A stretch of 64,000 nucleotides of DNA, from the NCBI RefSeq assembly GCF_002017875.1, contig NZ_MUFV01000001.1:2134501-2198500 (forward strand), read 5' to 3'. Shown here piece by piece: positions 50,552-61,459 of the stretch. Made by a program: the position numbers and the translations under genes. The stretch comes from Deinococcus sp. LM3 (GTDB lineage Bacteria > Deinococcota > Deinococci > Deinococcales > Deinococcaceae). Within the stretch, counting starts at the first letter, position 1. The number at the start of each line of letters is the position of its first letter. Below the pieces are notes generated by a model, which was not told the origin of the DNA, ran no database searches, and saw only the letters and a program-made list of their open reading frames with translations.

Positions 50552-50977
50552 TCAGCGGCGGTTCGTCTTGCCGAACAGGCCGTCCACGGGCGCCGGGGCC
50601 ACCACCTGCCCGATCAGGTCCAGGATCTCCGCGAGGGGCAGGGTGAACACGCCCGCCTCGCCCCGGTCGGCGGCCTCGCGCCACTGGCGGTAACCGCTGT
50701 CGTCGGTCGGGAGGGGAGCGCCGGTCCCGATCAGCTCCAGCACGCTGGCAAGCAGGGCCTCGGCCGTGACCGGCGCGTGGGCCAGGTGCGGCTGCACGCC
50801 GCCCCGCAGGTGCGGGTTCCCCAGCCGCAACCCGTCCAGCGCGACGTGCACCACCGTCCCGGTCGGTTCGTCGTCGCGGCGCAGGATCAGCGCCGTGCTC
50901 GTGTCCTCGCCGGGGCGGGTGCGGTACGTCCAGCGTTGACCGGCCTGAAAGTCGGCCTGACCATGGGGAGTCGTCAT
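50552..50977 (-). CDS. Soluble protein of unknown function
   Basis: A 141-residue protein. It opens MTTPHGQADFQAGQRWTYRT, has a beta-rich first half (GTVVHVALDGLRLGNPHLRG) and a helical second half ending APVDGLFGKTNRR. I recognise no family. It converges on the XdhC-YHS gene with 9 nt between stops, so it is not part of the cox operon. Confidence 0.65.
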   Translation of the reverse strand: MTTPHGQADFQAGQRWTYRTRPGEDTSTALILRRDDEPTGTVVHVALDGLRLGNPHLRGGVQPHLAHAPVTAEALLASVLELIGTGAPLPTDDSGYRQWREAADRGEAGVFTLPLAEILDLIGQVVAPAPVDGLFGKTNRR

Positions 50978-50984
50978 GGGACGC

Positions 50985-50990
50985 AGCGTA
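50985..50990 (-). promoter_or_regulatory. -10 hexamer TACGCT for a leaderless gene
   Basis: Seven nt separate the hexamer from the ATG at 50977. Confidence 0.5.
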
Positions 50991-51094
50991 CCGGGCGGCG
51001 CCGGGGTGTTCCCTCACCCGAATGGCGCAGTGGTGGGTACGTGCTCTGGCCTGAACGCCGTTCAGATTCGGCGGTGCGGGGCGGGCCGGGCGTC

Positions 51095-51100
51095 CATAAT
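51095..51100 (+). promoter_or_regulatory. -10 hexamer CATAAT for the four-gene synthase cassette
   Basis: Matches the TATAAT consensus in five of six bases and lies 8 nt before ATG 51109. It appears to be the only promoter of the coupled cassette. Confidence 0.5.
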
Positions 51101-51108
51101 CACGGGCG

Positions 51109-52077
51109 ATGAACATTCTGGTGACGGGCGCGACCGGGTTCCTGGGTGGGGTGACGGCCCGTGAACTCGCGCGGGCCGGGCACGCCGTGACGGGCCTGGG
51201 CCGGGACGGGGCGCGGGGCGCGGCGCTGGAGGCGGACGGTGTGCGTTTCGTGGCGGCCGACCTGCGCGGCGCGGACTGGGACACCCTGCTGGACGGTGTG
51301 GATGGCGTGGTGCACGCGGCGGCCCGCTCGACCCTGTGGGGGCACGCGGCGGACTTCCACGCGGACAACGTGACCCCCAGCGCCGCGCTGGCCCGGGCGT
51401 GCGCGCGGCGCGGCGTGCGGCTGGTGCATGTCAGCACGCCCAGCGTGTACAACGCCACCGGAGTGACCGATCAGGTGCGCGAGGACACCCTGGTCGGCCC
51501 GCGCTTCGACAGCCTGTACGCCCGCAGCAAGTGGCAGGCCGAACAGGCGGTGCGGGCGGCGCTGCCCGACGCGACGGTGCTGCGCCCACGCGGCATTTAT
51601 GGCGTGGGGGACACCAGCATCGTGCCCCGGCTGGCGGCGGCGCTGCGCGCGGGCCGCCTGCCCCGCCTGACGGGCAGCGAGGTCTGGACGGACCTGACCG
51701 ACGTGCGCAACGTCACGCACGCGATCACGCTGGCACTGGCCCGCCCCGCGCCCGGCGTGTTCAACATCACCGACGGGCAGGCCATCCCGCTGTGGGCGAC
51801 GCTGGACCGGCTGGCCGACACGCTGGGCGTCCCCAGACCGACGCGGCGCGTGCCCGCGCGGCTGCTGGAGGGGCTCGCGGCGGCGCTGGAACTCGGCGCG
51901 CGCCTGCACCCCGCGCAGCCCGAGCCGCCCTTGACCGCCAGCGGTGTGCGCCTGCTGACGCGGCCCATGACGCTGGACCTGACCCGCGCCCGCGAGCGGC
52001 TGGGCTACGCGCCGGTCGTCACGCCAGAGCAGGGCTTCGCGGACGTGTTCGCCGGACTGCGCGGAGGGACGGCGTGA
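51109..52077 (+). CDS. NAD(P)-dependent epimerase/dehydrogenase, 3-beta-HSD/OleD-like
   Basis: A 322-residue extended SDR. The cofactor loop GATGFLGGVTAREL is at residues 7-20, VVHAAARSTLWG follows, and the catalytic YARSK (Tyr-x-x-x-Lys) lies near residue 140 after VSTPSVYN. Then come LRPRGIYGVGDTSIVPRL and FNITDGQAIPLW. The closest known plan is sterol/3-beta-HSD-type dehydrogenases, which include OleD, the reductase of 2-alkyl-3-ketoacids in olefin synthesis. It is the first gene of a four-gene cassette with 4-nt overlaps throughout. Confidence 0.85.
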   Translation: MNILVTGATGFLGGVTARELARAGHAVTGLGRDGARGAALEADGVRFVAADLRGADWDTLLDGVDGVVHAAARSTLWGHAADFHADNVTPSAALARACARRGVRLVHVSTPSVYNATGVTDQVREDTLVGPRFDSLYARSKWQAEQAVRAALPDATVLRPRGIYGVGDTSIVPRLAAALRAGRLPRLTGSEVWTDLTDVRNVTHAITLALARPAPGVFNITDGQAIPLWATLDRLADTLGVPRPTRRVPARLLEGLAAALELGARLHPAQPEPPLTASGVRLLTRPMTLDLTRARERLGYAPVVTPEQGFADVFAGLRGGTA

Positions 52078-52886
52078 GCGTCCGGGTCATTCCCCTGCGG
52101 GCCGGATCGTGCCTGAACCTCGCGGCGATCACCGAGCGCGGCGCCCCGTGGCGGGTGCAGGCGTACCCGGCGGGCTTCACGCTGATCCTGCACCCCACGC
52201 GCGGCCCGGTGCTGTTCGACACCGGCTACGGCGCGGACGTCGTGACCGCCATGCGCCGCTGGCCGGGCGTGATCTACGGCCTGATCACCCCCGTGCAGTT
52301 CGGCCCGCACGACTCGGCGCGCGAGCAACTGCGCGTCCTGGGCTTCCCCCCGGAGGAGGTGCAGCACGTGATCGTCTCGCACCTGCACGCCGATCACGTG
52401 GGCGGGCTGCGCGACTTCCCGCACGCGACCTTTCACCTGGATCGCCGCGCCTGGGAGCCCCTGCGGGCGCTGCGGGGTGTGCGGGCGGTGCGGCGCGCGT
52501 ACCTGCCGGAACTCCTTCCTGACGACTTCGAGGACCGCTGCGCGTGGCTGGACTTCGGAGGCGCCGGGGACGACCTGCACCCCTTCCCGGAGGTCGCCGA
52601 CGTGTTCGGGGACGGCCTGCTGCGCGCCGTGCCACTTCCCGGTCACGCGCCGGGCATGGTGGGCCTCCTGGCTCAGGAGGACGCGGGCCTGACCGTCCTG
52701 GCCGCCGACGCCGCCTGGAGCGTCCGCGCGGGCCGCGAGGAACGCCCCGTGCACCCGCTGGCCCGCGTGGCGTTCCACGACCCCGCCCTGGAGGCCACCA
52801 GCGGCGCCGCCCTGCGCGCCTTCCTGCACGCCAATCCCGGTGCGCGGCTGCACGTCAGCCACGACGCGCCCGAGGGCTGGACTTGA
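52074..52886 (+). CDS. Metallo-beta-lactamase-fold hydrolase
   Basis: A 270-residue MBL hydrolase with the dinuclear zinc motif HLHADH (about residues 103-108) inside VIVSHLHADHVGGLRDF. A further histidine is in PLPGHAPGMVGL and an aspartate in VLAADAAWS, as in lactonase/AHL-lactonase-like members. The GTG start overlaps the dehydrogenase stop. In a cassette with an acyl synthase and adenylating enzyme, a lactone or thioester substrate is plausible; that is inference. Confidence 0.85.
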   Translation: MSVRVIPLRAGSCLNLAAITERGAPWRVQAYPAGFTLILHPTRGPVLFDTGYGADVVTAMRRWPGVIYGLITPVQFGPHDSAREQLRVLGFPPEEVQHVIVSHLHADHVGGLRDFPHATFHLDRRAWEPLRALRGVRAVRRAYLPELLPDDFEDRCAWLDFGGAGDDLHPFPEVADVFGDGLLRAVPLPGHAPGMVGLLAQEDAGLTVLAADAAWSVRAGREERPVHPLARVAFHDPALEATSGAALRAFLHANPGARLHVSHDAPEGWT

Positions 52887-54187
52887 GCGCCGTCCTGACC
52901 CTGCTGGGCGCGCTGGACGACGCCCGCCTGACCTTCCGCTCGCGCGCGGCGCTGGACCGCCACCAGGAGCGCCTCGCGCACGGACACCTGCGCTGGGTGG
53001 CCGCGCACAGCCCCGCCGTCGCTGCCCGCTTCCGCGCCGCCGGACTCCCCCTGAGCCGCTGGCGCGACCTGCCCCCCACCGACAAGGCCGCCATGCTCGC
53101 CACGTTCGACACGCTGAACACCGTCGATGTCACGCTGGACCGCGCGCTGGCGGTCGGGCGGCAGGCGGAACGCACCCGCGACTTCACCCCGACCCTCGCC
53201 ACACCCGCCGGGCCGGTCACGGTCGGCCTGTCCACCGGCACGAGCGGCACCCAGGGCGTCTTTCTGGTCAGCCGCGCCGAGCAGGCCCGCTGGGCCGGGA
53301 CCGTCCTGCGCCACCTGCTGCCCGGCGGACTGTGGGGCCTGCTGCGTCCGCAACGGGTGGCGTTCTTCCTGCGCGCCGACAGCCCCCTGTACCGCAGCGT
53401 CGGGCGCGGACGGCTAGACTTCCGCTTCTTCGACCTGCTGCGCCCCCTCCCCGAACTGGCCGCCGAGGCCCAGTCCTACGCGCCCACCCTGATCGTCGGG
53501 CCGCCCGGCGTGCTGCGTGCCCTGCACCGCACCGGCATCCGGCTGAATGCCCGCGTGATCAGCGTCGCGGAAGTCCTCGACCCCGACGACGAGGCCGCCC
53601 TGCGGAGCTGGGGTGACGTCGTGCAGGTCTATCAGGCCACCGAGGGCCTGCTGGCCCTGCCGTGCCCGCACGGATCGCTGCACCTGAACGAGGCGCACGT
53701 CCACTTCGACCTCGAATCATTGGGGGGTGGCCTGCACCGCCCCGTCATCACCGACCTGCGCCGCCGCGCGCAGCCGTTCATCCGCCACCGCCTCGACGAC
53801 GCCCTGCGCCTGCACCCTGACCCGTGTCCCTGCGGGCAGGCCGCGCGTCGCATTCACAGCATCGCGGGCCGCCAGGACGACGCCCTGCACCTGCCCGGCG
53901 CGGCAGGGGAGAGCGTGACCGTCTGGCCGGACTTCCTGCGCGGCGCCCTGGCCGCCGTGCCGGGCCTGCGCGAGTACCGCGCCGACCAGACCGGCCCCGC
54001 CCGGCTGACACTGCACCTCGACCCGCACACACCTGACACGCAGGCGCACGCCCTGAGCGCCGTCCGGGACGCCCTGCGCCGCAGCCACGCCGACCCAGGG
54101 CGCCTCACCCTCGACACCCGACCCCTCGAACCGCCCCCGCCCGGCACGAAACGCCGCCGCGTCACCCGCAGCTGGAGGCCCGCATGA
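52883..54187 (+). CDS. Adenylate-forming enzyme, F390-synthetase/PaaK-related
   Basis: A 434-residue protein of the coenzyme F390 synthetase-related clade of AMP-forming enzymes. Seen are PPTDKAAMLATFDTLNTVDV, the nucleotide-binding TVGLSTGTSGTQGVFLVS, YAPTLIVGPPGVLRAL, VYQATEGLLALPCPHG and VITDLRRRAQPFIRHRLDDA. A CxC pair with a further Cys follows in DPCPCGQAARRIHSI. The start is TTG 52883, inside TTGA overlapping the MBL stop; no alternative start fits better. It probably activates a carboxylic acid; OleC-type beta-lactone formation would be one possibility. Confidence 0.82.
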   Translation: MSAVLTLLGALDDARLTFRSRAALDRHQERLAHGHLRWVAAHSPAVAARFRAAGLPLSRWRDLPPTDKAAMLATFDTLNTVDVTLDRALAVGRQAERTRDFTPTLATPAGPVTVGLSTGTSGTQGVFLVSRAEQARWAGTVLRHLLPGGLWGLLRPQRVAFFLRADSPLYRSVGRGRLDFRFFDLLRPLPELAAEAQSYAPTLIVGPPGVLRALHRTGIRLNARVISVAEVLDPDDEAALRSWGDVVQVYQATEGLLALPCPHGSLHLNEAHVHFDLESLGGGLHRPVITDLRRRAQPFIRHRLDDALRLHPDPCPCGQAARRIHSIAGRQDDALHLPGAAGESVTVWPDFLRGALAAVPGLREYRADQTGPARLTLHLDPHTPDTQAHALSAVRDALRRSHADPGRLTLDTRPLEPPPPGTKRRRVTRSWRPA

Positions 54188-55182
54188 ACCCACCCGACCC
54201 CGTCCTCGGCGTGCGCCTCCTCGCCACCGCGCAGGCCCTCCCCGAACGACGCGTCCCCACCGCCGAGGTCGCCCGGCTCTGCGGCGTGCCCGAAGCCACC
54301 GCCATCAAACGCACCGGCGTCCACGAGCGCCGCTGGCTGTCCGGCACCGAGACCGCCCTGACCCTCGGCACGCAGGCCGCCCGCGAAGCCCTGAACCGCG
54401 CGGGCCTGGAGATCGGCGACGTGGACGTCCTCCTGAACGCCAGCGGCAGCCAGCTGCAACCCATCCCCGACGGCGCCGCCCTGTACGCCCGCGAACTCGG
54501 CCTGCACGGCAAGGCCACCTACTCGCTGCACGGCACCTGCCTCAGCTTCCTGCTGGCCCTCCAGCACGCCGCCCTGCTCATCCACACCGGGCAGGCGCGG
54601 CACGTCCTGATCATCAGCAGTGAGGGCGGCAGCGTCGGCCTGAACCCCCACCAGCCCGAGAGCACCCTGCTGATCGGAGACGGGGCCGCCGCCGTCCTCC
54701 TCGGCCCCCCCACCCGCCCCGGCCAGGGCGTGCACGCCACCCGCACCGAAACCCACCCCGCCGGAGCCGACCACACCCGCATCACCGGCGGCGGCACCCT
54801 CCGGCACCCCAGCCACCCCGGCACCACACCCACCGACTTCACCTTCGACATGCAGGGCCTGCAAGTCCTGAAACTCGCCAGCCGCGTCGTCCCCCCCTTC
54901 CTCGAACGCCTCCGCCCCGGCTTGAGTCACGGCCTGCCCGCCATCACCCGCGTCATCCCGCATCAGGCCAGCCAGGCGGGCCTCGACCTCATGCGCCGCT
55001 ACGGCTGGCCCGAAGAACAGGTCGAAGTCACCCTGCGCACCCTCGGGAACGTCATCGCCGCCAGCCTCCCCCTCACCCTGCATCAGGCACTCGAAGCCGG
55101 GCGGCTGAATGAGGGGGACACGGCGCTGCTGGTCGGCACGGGCGCGGGGCTGATTGCGGGGGGGGTGATCTGGGAGTTGTAA
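54184..55182 (+). CDS. 3-oxoacyl-ACP synthase III-like (FabH/OleA-type) condensing enzyme
   Basis: A 332-residue thiolase-fold enzyme with a complete triad: Cys119 in YSLHGTCLSFLL, His260 in VIPHQASQAG and Asn289 in TLGNVIAASLPLTL. The GDGAAAVLLG and GTGAGLIAGGVIWEL motifs are standard for the family. It overlaps the adenylating enzyme by ATGA. Genuine fabH genes normally sit with fab genes and an ACP, which are absent here, so a specialised acyl-acyl condensation (as OleA) is more likely than bulk fatty acid initiation. Confidence 0.86.
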   Translation: MNPPDPVLGVRLLATAQALPERRVPTAEVARLCGVPEATAIKRTGVHERRWLSGTETALTLGTQAAREALNRAGLEIGDVDVLLNASGSQLQPIPDGAALYARELGLHGKATYSLHGTCLSFLLALQHAALLIHTGQARHVLIISSEGGSVGLNPHQPESTLLIGDGAAAVLLGPPTRPGQGVHATRTETHPAGADHTRITGGGTLRHPSHPGTTPTDFTFDMQGLQVLKLASRVVPPFLERLRPGLSHGLPAITRVIPHQASQAGLDLMRRYGWPEEQVEVTLRTLGNVIAASLPLTLHQALEAGRLNEGDTALLVGTGAGLIAGGVIWEL

Positions 55183-55464
55183 CGGTTGCTGGTCTGCGCC
55201 TGCGGCGGGCTGCCCCACCCCCCAGCCCCCATCCCCAGGGGGGACGGGGGAGCCTGCGTTGGCACTGGGCAGGTATTTCTCTGGCCTGCTTGGCGGGTCA
55301 TCGGCGGGGACGGCCACGTCTCACACGCCATCCTTCGCTCTCGCGCCGTTCGCCCCGCGCGCTGCGCGCACGACGGGCCGGGTTGCCGTGACAACAGAGT
55401 GGCTGGGTGTCCTGGTGCGTGCCGTGAGGTTCTACTTTTTTCGCTTCGGCAGAAGCAGTGGTTC
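55183..55464. other. Intergenic stretch without a supported gene
   Basis: About 280 bases, moderately GC-rich and with C/G runs near 55214-55248. Short open frames exist on the + strand, but they have no start signal, no recognisable protein features and run into the repeat at 55465. I see nothing supportable here. Confidence 0.6.
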
Positions 55465-55509
55465 AAGGCTCCCCTTGAGGGGAGCTGTCAGCGAAGCTGA
55501 CTGAGGGGT
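55465..55509. repeat. Hairpin repeat, second copy of the family at 49149-49191
   Basis: CTCCCCTTGAGGGGAG forms one hairpin and TGTCAGCGAAGCTGACTGA a second, ending in GAGGGGT. The match to the copy after coxL includes compensating changes in the second stem (ACCGCAGGT against GCGAAGC), so structure seems to be conserved. Confidence 0.75.
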
Positions 55510-55585
55510 CCTGCGCAGCAGCCTTCCTTCCCACCACCCGCGCCCCTTCCTGTACAGCGGCCCGGCGCCGTGGGGGTGTGCGGGC

Positions 55586-55591
55586 TACGCT
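55586..55591 (+). promoter_or_regulatory. -10 hexamer TACGCT for leaderless aroA
   Basis: Six nt separate the hexamer from ATG 55598. Confidence 0.55.
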
Positions 55592-55597
55592 GGCCCC

Positions 55598-56923
55598 ATG
55601 AGTGTTGATGGCCTGCCGGAGAAGTTTGACGTGATCGTGCATCCTGCGCCTGAGCTGCGGGGCGAGTTGCGGGCGCAGCCGAGTAAGAATTACACGACGC
55701 GGTATCTGCTGGCGGCGGCGCTGGCGGAGGGGGAGTCGCGGGTGGTGGGTGTGGCGACCAGTGAGGATGCCGGGGCGATGCTGCGGTGCCTGGGGGACTG
55801 GGGTGCGGGCGTGGAGCTGGTGGGTGGGGACGCGGTGATCCGTGGGTTCGGGAGCAGTCCGCGCTCGGGTGTGACGCTGAATCCGGGGAATGCGGGGGCG
55901 GTGGCGCGGTTCCTGATGGGCGTGGCGGCCCTGACGACCGGGACGGAGTTCGTGACGGATTACCCGGATTCGCTGGGGCGGCGGCCGCAGGGGGATCTGC
56001 TGGAGGCGCTGTCGCGGCTGGGGGCGCGGGTGCAGAGCCGGGATGGGATGTTCCCGGTGTCCATCTCGGGGCCGGTGCGGGGCGGGGTGGTGGAGGTCAG
56101 TGCGGAGCGCAGCAGTCAGTACGCCAGCGCGCTGATGTTCCTGGGGCCACTCCTCCCGGACGGGCTGGAGTTGCGCCTGACGGGCGAGATCAAGAGTCAC
56201 GCGCCGCTGCGGCAGACGCTGGATACCCTGGCGGCGTTCGGGGTGCGGGCGTCGGCGAGTGAGGACCTGAGCCGCATCTCGATTCCGGGTGGGCAGGCGT
56301 TCCGGGCGGGGCGGGTGCTGGTGCCGGGGGATTACCCGGGGAGCGCGGCGATCCTGGCGGCGGCGGTCACGCGGCCCGGCGAGGTGCGCCTGTCGAACCT
56401 GCGTGAGCAGGACCTTCAGGGCGAGCGGGAGGCGGTGGCTGTGCTGCGCGAGATGGGCGCGGACATCGTGCGGGACGGGGACGTGCTGACCGTGTGGGGC
56501 GGGCGGCCCCTGCAGGGCGTGGTGCGCGACGGGGACGGCTTCACGGACGCCGTGCAGGCGCTGACGGCGGCGGCGGCGCTGGCGGGCGGCACGACCACCT
56601 GGGAGAACGTGTACACGCTGCGCCTGAAGGAATGTGACCGCATCAGCGACACGCGCCGTGAGCTGGAGCGGCTGGGCCTGACGGTGGGTGAAACGCAGGA
56701 CAGCCTGACGGTCACGGGCACGTCTGCGCTGGCCGGGGGCGTCACGGCGGACGGGCACGGAGATCACCGCATGATCATGCTGCTGACCATCCTGGGCCTG
56801 AGTGCGGCCGCGCCGATCCGCATCACGGGCGCGCACCACATCCGCAAGAGTTACCCGCTGTTCTTCCGGCATCTGGAAGAGCTGGGCGCCCGCTTCGAGT
56901 ACCCGGAAGCCACGCGCGCCTGA
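55598..56923 (+). CDS. aroA: 3-phosphoshikimate 1-carboxyvinyltransferase (EPSP synthase)
   Basis: Joins shikimate 3-phosphate and PEP in the chorismate pathway. The 441-residue protein has LRGELRAQPSKNYTTRYLLA with the PEP-binding lysine, LNPGNAGAVARFLMG, SSQYASALMFLGPLL, LKECDRISDTRRELERLG and GDHRMIMLLTILGL. The E. coli GNAGTAMRP segment reads GNAGAVARF here, changing positions equivalent to T97 and P101. The base pattern differs slightly from its neighbours (more TG-rich codons such as GGG and GTG). It supplies chorismate for the nearby trp operon but is not in it. Confidence 0.93.
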   Translation: MSVDGLPEKFDVIVHPAPELRGELRAQPSKNYTTRYLLAAALAEGESRVVGVATSEDAGAMLRCLGDWGAGVELVGGDAVIRGFGSSPRSGVTLNPGNAGAVARFLMGVAALTTGTEFVTDYPDSLGRRPQGDLLEALSRLGARVQSRDGMFPVSISGPVRGGVVEVSAERSSQYASALMFLGPLLPDGLELRLTGEIKSHAPLRQTLDTLAAFGVRASASEDLSRISIPGGQAFRAGRVLVPGDYPGSAAILAAAVTRPGEVRLSNLREQDLQGEREAVAVLREMGADIVRDGDVLTVWGGRPLQGVVRDGDGFTDAVQALTAAAALAGGTTTWENVYTLRLKECDRISDTRRELERLGLTVGETQDSLTVTGTSALAGGVTADGHGDHRMIMLLTILGLSAAAPIRITGAHHIRKSYPLFFRHLEELGARFEYPEATRA

Positions 56924-56950
56924 CGCGGCCCGCTCAGGCACTCACGGCGA

Positions 56951-56980
56951 GGCTGCCCTCAGTCCGGGGCGGCCTTTTTT
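56951..56980 (+). terminator. Rho-independent terminator of aroA
   Basis: GGCTGCCC (56951-56958) pairs with GGGCGGCC (56967-56974, one T-G pair), followed by TTTTTT. Confidence 0.88.
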
Positions 56981-57032
56981 CCGTTCAGGACAGCGCCGGT
57001 TGCGTTTTTCTGGAGTGCGTTCAGAAGCCGGC

Positions 57033-57059
57033 GTGGGACGTCTGTCCCACTCCTATGCT
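57033..57059 (+). promoter_or_regulatory. Inverted repeat GTGGGACGTCTGTCCCAC next to -10 TATGCT
   Basis: Perfect 7-bp arms (57033-57039 and 57044-57050) end 3 nt before a TATGCT hexamer (57054-57059). This arrangement suggests an operator over the -35 region. The transcript would start near 57066 and have a leader of about 160 nt before the YiaAB gene. Confidence 0.5.
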
Positions 57060-57226
57060 GGAGTGGACCGGGCAGAACTGGGCGGCAGGTCACTAGCACG
57101 CCCGGCCAGACCGGCGCAAGGGCAACTGCGCGGCGCGGCACGGTCCGCCCGGGGCAGAATCCGCAGCAGTGACCGCCGCAGCGACTCCGCAGTTCCCGGC
57201 CGCGACCATCACAGGAGGTTCCAACC

Positions 57227-57508
57227 ATGACGCAGTTCAACACCCCCGATCTCGTCGGTGATTCCCCCGCGTGGCTCAGTTTCATCTGGATCGCGTTCCT
57301 GGTCAGCATCAGCCTGATGCTGCTGGGCATCTTCTTCATTCCCGTCGACTGGTGGGTCAAGGGCTACCTGTACATGGGTACTCTGTTCCTGACCGCCAGC
57401 ACCCTGACCCTCAGTAAGAGCCTGCGCGACAAACACGAGTACGAACGTCTCGTCAACCGCGTCAAGAGTGCCCGCACCGAGCAGGTTCTCAGCAAGTTCG
57501 AAAGCTGA
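57227..57508 (+). CDS. YiaAB two-helix inner membrane protein
   Basis: A 93-residue protein with the YiaAB domain: SPAWLSFIWIAFLVSISLML, DWWVKGYLYMGTLFLTASTL and the polar TLSKSLRDKHEYERLVNRVK, ending ARTEQVLSKFES. Two membrane helices form a hairpin, and the C-terminal helix is cytoplasmic. YiaA/YiaB are stress-linked membrane proteins of unknown activity. GGAGG about 8 nt upstream makes this a leadered gene. Confidence 0.85.
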   Translation: MTQFNTPDLVGDSPAWLSFIWIAFLVSISLMLLGIFFIPVDWWVKGYLYMGTLFLTASTLTLSKSLRDKHEYERLVNRVKSARTEQVLSKFES

Positions 57509-57615
57509 GGGCCGCAGGCAACGGGCCGCCGAGGGGAGGCAGTGGGCCATATCCGCCCGGCGGCAGGCACGTCCTTTCGTGTCGGTGTGCAGCTTCGTTC
57601 AGGGCAGCGGCGCGC

Positions 57616-57621
57616 TAGACT
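57616..57621 (+). promoter_or_regulatory. -10 hexamer TAGACT ahead of the SNF2 operon
   Basis: Seven nt before GTG 57629, which opens the short upstream frame rather than the helicase itself. Confidence 0.5.
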
Positions 57622-57628
57622 CCAGGGC

Positions 57629-57717
57629 GTGTTTGTTACTGGCGTTCCGTCCTTCCCGTCCCGCTCGACCGGCCGGACGCCTGCATGGCGCGTCCACGCG
57701 GACGGCCGGGTGACCGC

Positions 57718-57721
<4 letters not shown>
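57629..57721 (+). CDS. Putative 30-codon leaderless upstream ORF
   Basis: Starts at GTG 57629 placed 7 nt after TAGACT and ends at TGA 57719-57721, overlapping the helicase GTG by 4 nt. The peptide (MFVTGVPSFPSR...GRVTA) has no known motif. The promoter distance and the GTGA coupling suggest it is translated to deliver ribosomes to the helicase start. Confidence 0.4.
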
Positions 57722-61086
<3,365 letters not shown>

Positions 61087-61219
61087 TACGGACTCCGATT
61101 GAATGGGCTGCAAAGCCCGCTGGGTCCGAGCGAAGCGAGTTGGAGCAAAACGGGTTCCGGACGTGGAGCCGGCAATCCGGTGAAGTTCCGGATTGTTGGC
61201 GAAACAAACGGAATCCGTA
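61087..61219 (+). mobile_element. 133-bp MITE-like element, copy 3
   Basis: Flanked by TGA 61084-61086 (the helicase stop codon) and TGA 61220-61222. The terminal inverted repeats are intact. The right arm of the big hairpin is changed (AGCCCGCTGGGTC instead of AGCCCATTCAATC), which shortens the stem. It sits between the helicase and the trp leader. Confidence 0.85.
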
Positions 61220-61318
61220 TGACGCCCCCGCCCGCCCGCCCGCACCGTGCAGCACCGTGCAGCCGCGCCGTGCCGGCGCACTGTGTAGACACGCCCACTC
61301 ACCCCGCCCGCCGCGCGC

Positions 61319-61324
61319 TATCCT
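61319..61324 (+). promoter_or_regulatory. -10 hexamer TATCCT for the trp leader
   Basis: Seven nt before the leader peptide ATG 61332, so the leader peptide itself would be translated from a leaderless end. No -35 is clear. Confidence 0.6.
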
Positions 61325-61331
61325 GCCCGGT

Positions 61332-61379
61332 ATGACCGTTCACGGTGCGTGGTGGTGGCCCAGTCTCGCCTGGGTCTGA
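61332..61379 (+). CDS. trpL: trp leader peptide
   Basis: Fifteen codons encode MTVHGAWWWPSLAWV: three consecutive Trp codons (61350-61358) and a fourth at 61371-61373. Such Trp density just before a terminator and trpE is the hallmark of a ribosome-mediated attenuator. The stop (61377-61379) lies just past arm 2 of the alternative hairpins. Confidence 0.88.
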   Translation: MTVHGAWWWPSLAWV

Positions 61380-61436
61380 TCCCGCCGTACCCTGACCGGA
61401 CGCGCCCAGGTGGAACTTCCCACCCGGGCGTTTTTT
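61359..61436 (+). promoter_or_regulatory. trp attenuator: pause, antiterminator and terminator arms
   Basis: Arm 1 CCCAG (61359-61363, directly after the Trp codons) pairs with arm 2 CTGGG (61370-61374). Alternatively, arm 2 CCTGGG (61369-61374) pairs with arm 3 CCCAGG (61405-61410). Arm 3 also lies in the terminator stem (61403-61413 with 61420-61430). A ribosome stalled at the Trp codons would cover arm 1 and leave 2:3, preventing termination. Confidence 0.78.
61403..61436 (+). terminator. trp attenuator terminator
   Basis: CGCCC and GGTGG (61403-61413) pair with CCACC and GGGCG (61420-61430) with one internal A/C mismatch, followed by TTTTTT. Confidence 0.88.
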
Positions 61437-61459
61437 CATGCCCCGCCCACAGGAGACCC

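Noticed and set aside
55186..55504. Two overlapping short + strand frames after the condensing-enzyme gene
   Set aside because: No start signal, low-complexity peptides, and they run through a hairpin repeat.
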